This document shows positions 58,944 to 64,000 of a stretch of 64,000 nt of DNA, piece after piece. Within the stretch, counting starts at the first letter, position 1. Every line of letters starts with the position of its first letter. Source of the stretch: JBAXXL01 sp038206725 (GTDB lineage: Bacteria > Bacteroidota > Ignavibacteria > Kapaibacteriales > UBA2268). The position numbers and the translations under genes were made by a program. Location: the NCBI GenBank assembly GCA_038206725.1, contig JBBRAO010000001.1, positions 76,037 to 140,036 of the forward strand. The letters are read 5' to 3'. The notes under the pieces were generated by a model. That model was not told the origin of the DNA, ran no database searches, and saw nothing but the letters and a program-made list of their open reading frames with translations.

Positions 58944-60581
58944 ATGCAAAGATTACCATTACGATATAGATTAAGTATAATATATAGTTTGATTACTGTA
59001 GTAACTTTCACTTTGTCCGGATTATTTATTTATAATAATATGTATAGGATATCAAAGCGGGAAGCAATGCAAGATTTTGAAAAGATTAATGAAAAAATTG
59101 AAAGTCTTGTCGAGAAATACGAAATTAGTAATTCAGAAAAGGACGATGAATTAGTTTTGCTTAGGCCCCACGCCTATACCAAAAATAATAAATCAAATAA
59201 AATAGCAAAATATACTGCAATCCCGGAAAATGCTATTGACATAATATATGATAAAATCACATATCCCAAAGAAGATTATTATATAATGATTTATGACGAA
59301 GATTCTGAAATTATATGGAAATCGAAGAATCTTGGAAAATGTAATTTGCCTATGATTCCTACAGCAAAAATGATAGAGAATTTAACCGCCGGGAAATTGG
59401 ATAAATATATACCAAAAGGTAAATTGCAAAAATATGTTTACAAAAAAACTCTTTCGGGAGTTGATTATGAGGGACTTTTGTTGAATAATCAGTGTTACGG
59501 TGGGCGTAAAGTAGTGTATTATTTTCAACGCAATAAAAATGTAATAGTATCTATAGCCGCAACAGAACGATATTTTTCATTTCCTTTGAGCGAATTTGAG
59601 AGACTTCATTATATGCTCGTTCCGGGGTTTTGGATTATAACGCTTTTAATAGGATTGTACTTTATCAAATACGCATTTACACCTTTAGACAAAATCACAA
59701 AAGGGGCAAATATGATTTCAGTCACAAATTTGCACGCGAGATTACCGGCATTGAATACTCACGACGAACTTGGACGTTTGACCGAAACTCTTAATCAGAT
59801 GATGAATAGGCTTGAGGTATCCTTTTCCGAAGTACAACGATTTACAGGGGACGTTTCACACGAATTAAAAACGCCATTGACGATTTTGCGTGGTGAATTA
59901 GAATTGGCGTTAAATGCACGGCAAACTCAAACAGAATATACACTAACAATAGCATCGGCTTTGGACGAAGTTATACGATTGCAGAATGTGGTTGAGAGTT
60001 TGCTCGAACTTTCGCGTGCGGATTTGGGTAAAGCAAAAATAAACCTTGTCGAAAGAAGTTTAACAAAATTAGTTGTCGATATAGTTGAGGATGCTATTAT
60101 TTTGGCTGAAGAGCATAATTTATCGGTACAAAGTAAAGTGCGGTCTGATATTACTTTAATATTCGACCCTGTCCGTATGCATCAATGTATAATAAACATA
60201 ATTGATAATGCTATAAAATATAATATCGAAAAAGGAACGATTTTTATAGATTTATATAAAGATGGCGAAAATGCTGTTGTTTTAATAAGGGATACCGGTA
60301 TTGGGATACCAGCCGAGGATCTACCACATATTTTTGATAGATTTTATAGGGTTGACCAAAGCCGCTCCAAACAGGGTTCCGGTTTAGGATTATCAATTGT
60401 CAAATGGATTGTAGATGCTCATAAAGGAACAATAAAAATTGTTAGTATCCACGGGAAAGGAACTGAATTTAAACTGATGTTTCCGCTGAGTCATCCGGAA
60501 TTAATTGAAGAGCACTTTATACAGAAGCAAAGAGAAATTAATAAGGATAATAATAAAAGATATAGAATTCAAAATATATAG
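58944..60581 (+). CDS. Sensor histidine kinase, orphan
   Basis: 545 residues. TM1 at about 10-30; a periplasmic domain of about 190 residues with no family I recognise; TM2 at about 227-246; HAMP (FTPLDKITKGANMISVTNLH). Then HisKA with phospho-His in GDVSHELKTPLTILRGELEL, and an ATPase with NAIKYN, DTGIGIP, FDRFYR and GSGLGLSIVK. The OmpR-group layout predicts an OmpR-type partner, but no response regulator is adjacent, so the partner lies elsewhere. Confidence 0.92.
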   Translation: MQRLPLRYRLSIIYSLITVVTFTLSGLFIYNNMYRISKREAMQDFEKINEKIESLVEKYEISNSEKDDELVLLRPHAYTKNNKSNKIAKYTAIPENAIDIIYDKITYPKEDYYIMIYDEDSEIIWKSKNLGKCNLPMIPTAKMIENLTAGKLDKYIPKGKLQKYVYKKTLSGVDYEGLLLNNQCYGGRKVVYYFQRNKNVIVSIAATERYFSFPLSEFERLHYMLVPGFWIITLLIGLYFIKYAFTPLDKITKGANMISVTNLHARLPALNTHDELGRLTETLNQMMNRLEVSFSEVQRFTGDVSHELKTPLTILRGELELALNARQTQTEYTLTIASALDEVIRLQNVVESLLELSRADLGKAKINLVERSLTKLVVDIVEDAIILAEEHNLSVQSKVRSDITLIFDPVRMHQCIINIIDNAIKYNIEKGTIFIDLYKDGENAVVLIRDTGIGIPAEDLPHIFDRFYRVDQSRSKQGSGLGLSIVKWIVDAHKGTIKIVSIHGKGTEFKLMFPLSHPELIEEHFIQKQREINKDNNKRYRIQNI

Positions 60582-60619
60582 TTTTTCGACTTCCAAAGTA
60601 ATCATTTATAAAAATTCAT

Positions 60620-60660
60620 ACAGCAATACCTTTTCATATTTGAAGAAGTATTGCTGTTTT
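60620..60660 (+). terminator. Probable terminator after the histidine kinase
   Basis: Ten-base stem ACAGCAATAC / GTATTGCTGT with an 18-base loop, followed by TTTGTATAA. The long loop and short T run make it moderate. Confidence 0.6.
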
Positions 60661-60772
60661 GTATAAGTATAAACCGATTTAGTGACGTAGATTTTTCCAT
60701 AGTATTATGCCTATATCAATTAAAAAAAGTTAATTCTATTTTTTTATAAATGAAATTAGTGGTAATTTTGAG

Positions 60773-60801
60773 TTTGTAAATTATTATTTTACGTATTTTT
60801 G
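60773..60801 (+). promoter_or_regulatory. Bacteroidota-type promoter for the 2-oxoacid:ferredoxin oxidoreductase operon
   Basis: TTTG at 60773-60776, a 17-base spacer, and TATTTTTG at 60794-60801 match the TTTG / TAnnTTTG consensus. The gene starts 18 bases downstream, leaving a short leader with GAGG. Confidence 0.5.
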
Positions 60802-60818
60802 AAAAATCGAGGTAATTT

Positions 60819-61043
60819 ATGGCTAAATTTAAAGGTCAAGTCGTAATAGATATTGAAAATTGCAAAGGGTGTGAGCTCTGCGTAGCAACGTGCCCTCAAG
60901 AGACACTAAGCTTATCTAAAACGATTAACAAAAAAGGCTATCGGTATGCAGTTGTCGTCAATGAAGACTGTAATGGCTGTGCTAATTGTGCAACTATGTG
61001 TCCCGATTATGCAATAACAGTATATAAAAAGAAATTTGATTAA
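60819..61043 (+). CDS. 2-oxoacid:ferredoxin oxidoreductase, ferredoxin-like (delta) subunit
   Basis: 74 residues with two 4Fe-4S motifs: CKGCELCVATCPQ and CNGCANCATMCPD. It passes electrons from the TPP subunit to external ferredoxin. First of four genes in delta-alpha-beta-gamma order, the arrangement of Kor/Vor-type enzymes. Confidence 0.92.
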   Translation: MAKFKGQVVIDIENCKGCELCVATCPQETLSLSKTINKKGYRYAVVVNEDCNGCANCATMCPDYAITVYKKKFD

Positions 61044-61072
61044 TTTATCAATAAGCAAATAAAGGTAAAGAA

Positions 61073-62146
61073 ATGGGTGAACTAAAATTAATGAAAGGCA
61101 ATGAAGCATTAGCAGAAGCTATGATTCTGGCTGGTGCCGATGCATATTTCGGCTACCCAATCACTCCACAATCTGAAGTTTTAGAATACTTAGCAGAGCA
61201 AAAAGTATTTGAAAGAACAGGTATGGTAGTGTTGCAAGCCGAAAGTGAAGTTGCCGCGATAAATATGATATACGGTGCCGCAGGCGCCGGAAAAAGAGTA
61301 GTGACAACATCATCAAGCCCGGGATACAGCTTGATGCAAGAAGGTATGTCTTATATTACAGCCGCAGAACTTCCTTGCGTTATATGTAATGTTGTTCGCG
61401 GAGGTCCGGGATTAGGAACAATTCAACCTTCACAAGCAGATTATTTCCAAGCTACACGCGGTGGCGGTCACGGTGATTATTATACTATCGTGTTAGCTCC
61501 GTCAAGTGTGCAGGAAATTGTTGATTTTGTAAAATTAGGTTTTGAATTAGCAGAAAAATACCGCAATCCGGTTTTGATTTTATCAGATGGTGCTATTGGT
61601 CAAATGAAAGAAAAAGTAGAATTTTTTGAACAAATGCCAAGACGTACAGTATTCCCTGACTGGGCTACAACAGGTAAAATTCCTGGTAAACCGGCACGCG
61701 TTATTACAACTTTGAATATCGAATCAGAAAAGATGGAGGTTCTTAACCTTCATTTACAAGAAAAATATAATACTATTCGCGAAAAAGAATCATTATATGA
61801 AACATATAATATGGAAGACGCGGAATATGTATTTACCGGTTTTGGATTAGTTGGTCGTATTTGCGTTAAAGCTATGGAAATGGCTCGCGAAAAAGGTTAT
61901 AAAGTTGGCGTTATTCGTCCAATTACTTTATTCCCATTCCCAACGAAAATATATGCTGAATATGCTCCAAAGGTAAAAGGTATATTAGACGTTGAAATGA
62001 ATGCAGGTCAAATGGTTGAAGATGTACGCCTATCAGTTAATGGTGCTACTCCTGTAGAATTTTACGGAAGAATGGGCGGTATGATACCAGCACCGGATGC
62101 GATTTTAGAACATTTTGAAAAATATTTCATAACAGGAGGCAAATAA
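61073..62146 (+). CDS. 2-oxoacid:ferredoxin oxidoreductase, alpha subunit (KorA/VorB-like)
   Basis: 357 residues. The N-terminal pyrimidine-binding domain has FGYPITPQSEVLEYLAEQ, QAESEVAAINMIYGAAGAGK and TSSSPGYSLMQEGMSYITAA; a second domain includes VGVIRPITLFPFPTKIYAEY. Together with the beta subunit it oxidatively decarboxylates a 2-oxoacid to an acyl-CoA. The sequence looks like the group annotated as 2-oxoglutarate or branched-chain (VorB) enzymes; substrate cannot be fixed from sequence. Confidence 0.92.
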   Translation: MGELKLMKGNEALAEAMILAGADAYFGYPITPQSEVLEYLAEQKVFERTGMVVLQAESEVAAINMIYGAAGAGKRVVTTSSSPGYSLMQEGMSYITAAELPCVICNVVRGGPGLGTIQPSQADYFQATRGGGHGDYYTIVLAPSSVQEIVDFVKLGFELAEKYRNPVLILSDGAIGQMKEKVEFFEQMPRRTVFPDWATTGKIPGKPARVITTLNIESEKMEVLNLHLQEKYNTIREKESLYETYNMEDAEYVFTGFGLVGRICVKAMEMAREKGYKVGVIRPITLFPFPTKIYAEYAPKVKGILDVEMNAGQMVEDVRLSVNGATPVEFYGRMGGMIPAPDAILEHFEKYFITGGK

Positions 62147-62919
62147 TGGAAGATAAGCTCAATATTTGTACACCGGAAAATTTAGTTTATAAAAAACCGG
62201 GAACATTAAAAATAAAACAATCACATTATTGCCCGGGATGCGGACACGGAACGGTTCATAAGATTCTGATGGAAGTTGTAGAAGAAATGGGAATCCAAGG
62301 AGATATAATAGGTGTATGTCCCGTAGGTTGTTCTGTTTTTGCGTATGATTATTTAGATGTTGATATGAACGAAGCCGCTCACGGTCGCGCTTTAGCAGTT
62401 GCTACAGGTATAAGACGTGTTTTTCCTGAGAAATACGTATTCACATATCAAGGTGATGGCGACTTAGCAGCAATCGGTACCGCTGAAACAATTCACGCGG
62501 CTAACCGTGGCGAAAACATAATGACCATTTTCATCAATAATGGTATTTATGGTATGACAGGCGGTCAAATGGCACCTACTACTTTACTGGGAATGGAATC
62601 AACTACAAGTCCTTATGGTAGGGATGTTAAAACTATGGGTTATCCTATGGAAATGGCAAATTTGTTGAAAGACTTAAAAGGTGTTTGCTATATAACTCGT
62701 CAATCAGTTCACAAACCTGGTAATGTTAGAAAATTAAAGAAAGCAATTGCTAAAGCTTTAGAATATCAAAAACAAGGTTTAGGATTTTCATTAGTAGAAG
62801 TGGTTTCAAACTGCCCATCTAATTGGAAAATGACTCCATTGCAAGCTAATCAATTTGTTGAAGATAAGATGATTCCTTACTATCCGTTAGGTGACATTAA
62901 AACTCCGGAGGGAAAATAA
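62146..62919 (+). CDS. 2-oxoacid:ferredoxin oxidoreductase, beta (TPP-binding) subunit
   Basis: 257 residues. Motifs: YCPGCGHGTVHKI with the Cys pair, GVCPVGCSVFAY, the TPP/Mg motif GDGDLAAIGTAETIHAANRG, and INNGIYGMTGGQMAPTT. It holds the thiamine pyrophosphate and forms the active site with alpha. It starts on the last base of the alpha stop (taATG), giving tight coupling. Confidence 0.93.
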   Translation: MEDKLNICTPENLVYKKPGTLKIKQSHYCPGCGHGTVHKILMEVVEEMGIQGDIIGVCPVGCSVFAYDYLDVDMNEAAHGRALAVATGIRRVFPEKYVFTYQGDGDLAAIGTAETIHAANRGENIMTIFINNGIYGMTGGQMAPTTLLGMESTTSPYGRDVKTMGYPMEMANLLKDLKGVCYITRQSVHKPGNVRKLKKAIAKALEYQKQGLGFSLVEVVSNCPSNWKMTPLQANQFVEDKMIPYYPLGDIKTPEGK

Positions 62920-62920
62920 T

Positions 62921-63454
62921 ATGACTCAAGAATCAATTTTCGCAGGTTTCGGCGGACAAGGTGTTTTGACAGCCGCTTTAATAGTTGCTTATGCAGGTAT
63001 GGAAGAAGGTAAAGAAGTTTGCTGGATGCCATCGTATGGACCTGAAATGCGTGGTGGAACTGCCAACGCTGTTTGTATCGTTTCTGATAAAAAAATCAGT
63101 AGCCCGATTATAGCATCTTACGACTCAGTAATTGCTTTGAATCAACCATCAATTGACAAATTTGAATCAAAAGTTAAACCAGGTGGCCATTTGTTTTACG
63201 ATGTTGCTAATTGTATTTCAAAACCTACCCGAACAGATATAAGTATTCACGCGATACCAGCAAGTGAAGAAGTCATTAAATTGAACTTCATCAAAGGTTT
63301 GAATATATTAATGCTTGGTGCGTTTATTAAAGCTACAAATACAGTAGCTATTGAATCAATAGAAAAAGCACTGAAAAAAGTTTTACCTGAAAGGTATCAC
63401 GATAAAATCCCGTTGAATATGGAAGCTTTTTATGCGGGTATGAAGCACGTATAA
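62921..63454 (+). CDS. 2-oxoacid:ferredoxin oxidoreductase, gamma subunit
   Basis: 177 residues, the CoA-proximal subunit. It begins MTQESIFAGFGGQGVLTAAL, then WMPSYGPEMRGGTANAVCIV and SPIIASYDSVIALNQPS, all typical. The ATG at 62921 is chosen because GGAGG lies nine bases upstream; a start within the beta gene is not needed. The operon ends with a terminator. Confidence 0.92.
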   Translation: MTQESIFAGFGGQGVLTAALIVAYAGMEEGKEVCWMPSYGPEMRGGTANAVCIVSDKKISSPIIASYDSVIALNQPSIDKFESKVKPGGHLFYDVANCISKPTRTDISIHAIPASEEVIKLNFIKGLNILMLGAFIKATNTVAIESIEKALKKVLPERYHDKIPLNMEAFYAGMKHV

Positions 63455-63479
63455 AAATCATAAATTTTTGTATTTTTTT

Positions 63480-63510
63480 AAGTTCTATTGAAAAATAGAA
63501 CTTTTTTTTT
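63480..63510 (+). terminator. Terminator of the 2-oxoacid oxidoreductase operon
   Basis: Ten-base stem AAGTTCTATT / AATAGAACTT with a GAAA tetraloop, followed by nine T. Strong rho-independent signal. Confidence 0.92.
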
Positions 63511-63622
63511 AGAAAAATTTTGGTAATTTTGTAACAAATATTAGAAAAATGTGTTAATGTTGTAGAATAAATAGATTTTTTATAATGAAAATATTTTTTA
63601 AATTTTAAATTTTGGTGATGTT

Positions 63623-64000
63623 ATGAAAACAAATGTTAAAAATTTATCCGTAAAAGCGAGTCTGCTTATACTGCTTTTCGGATTCCTCTTTACGCTGTAT
63701 TCAAATACCGCAACCGCACAGGACAACGGTCCTGACGGGTACTGTATACCTAAGCAATGGTTTACAGATAATTACATAGGCGGTAAATATTCCGCTTATT
63801 ATTATTGCTATCCTGATTACCCTAAGATGTATCCTTCATCATATTTGGATGCATCAGGCGCTTCGATTACTTATGTGAAAATCACACCTAAGAACAATCC
63901 AAGTGAAATCATCTTATACCGCCAAACCGGAGATGATTACAATGGTTCCGATACCTACTGCTATGCTTATATGAGCAATGATTATGATGGTACGGGTCAA
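63623..64000 (+). CDS. Secreted protein, GEVED-type N-terminus (3' truncated by window edge)
   Basis: 126 codons visible, open to the window end. A signal peptide (SLLILLFGFLFTLYSNTATA) is followed by a Tyr/Cys-rich region (YCIPKQWFTDNYIGGKYSAY ... YYYCYPDYPKMYPSSY). The start of the mature protein resembles the giant T9SS protein at 30942 (which begins YCQP after its signal), so a GEVED/T9SS surface protein is likely. TAATTTTG near 63522 is a possible -7 element. Confidence 0.7.
   Translation, partial: MKTNVKNLSVKASLLILLFGFLFTLYSNTATAQDNGPDGYCIPKQWFTDNYIGGKYSAYYYCYPDYPKMYPSSYLDASGASITYVKITPKNNPSEIILYRQTGDDYNGSDTYCYAYMSNDYDGTGQ

Overview
This window is AT-rich, gene-dense bacterial DNA. Five secreted proteins carry (four clearly, one small) a Bacteroidota-type C-terminal type IX secretion (T9SS) sorting domain. 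There are also DUF4199, GLUG, GEVED and Omp28-like proteins, a TonB protein, and a few promoters with the TTTG / TAnnTTTG look of the Bacteroidota sigma factor. Together these point to the Bacteroidota/Chlorobi (FCB) lineage. A 2-oxoacid:ferredoxin oxidoreductase, Wsp-type chemosensory genes and readable Shine-Dalgarno sites make a deep branch (Ignavibacteria/Kapabacteria-like) more likely than a typical gut Bacteroides. I cannot name a species. No rRNA, CRISPR array or transposase gene is visible.

Layout. 1-4832: end of the ribosomal-protein operon (secY, map, infA, rpmJ, rpsM, rpsK, rpoA, rplQ), without the rpsD often found between rpsK and rpoA, closed by a terminator. 4837-6873: LolD-like ABC ATPase, PAP2 lipid phosphatase, SIMPL protein. 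6889-10879: accessory secreted-protein block with three minus-strand genes and many small palindromes, two of them inserted in frame in a T9SS gene. 10880-12671: Ig-like lipoprotein and initiator tRNA. 12773-22405: a complete Wsp-type chemosensory operon, described below. 22464-30371: nth, AI-2E-type permease, YggS, a PEP-synthase-like ATP-grasp/nucleotidyltransferase fusion, and an FtsI-type penicillin-binding protein with PASTA. 30376-35096: repeat-rich gap and a giant T9SS surface protein. 35153-41224 (minus): a likely operon mreB - outer-membrane barrel - SPOR protein with Cys repeats - TonB - 48-residue membrane protein - HpnE-like oxidoreductase. 41499-45463: two more T9SS proteins. 45599-55847: dnaK, FkbM methyltransferase, stomatin/NfeD pair, tRNA-Gly and tRNA-Thr, aroB, glycosyltransferase, DUF4199 pair, an acyl-CoA dehydrogenase relic in a repeat cluster, and a TauE/SafE permease. 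55930-64000: M16 peptidase, orphan histidine kinase, four-subunit 2-oxoacid:ferredoxin oxidoreductase, and the start of another secreted protein.

The most interesting system is the chemosensory operon. Its gene order and domain content match Pseudomonas wspA-B-C-D-E-F-R: receptor, CheW, CheR-TPR, CheW, CheA-REC, CheB, response regulator. The last gene keeps a receiver that resembles WspR, but the diguanylate cyclase is replaced by a PP2C/SpoIIE-type phosphatase. The CheB receiver has lost its phospho-acceptor Asp, and the CheA has a second HPt-like segment without the His. I read this as a Wsp pathway rewired from c-di-GMP to protein dephosphorylation (for example partner switching), with phosphorylation-independent adaptation.

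The second theme is small palindromic repeats: 33-nt TCATCCGATGA-type elements in and around genes, CGCTTAAGCG hairpins just after T9SS genes, and GTCA...CCATCTTC elements with variable hairpin centres. All functional statements come from motif reading and memory of the families; no database search was run.
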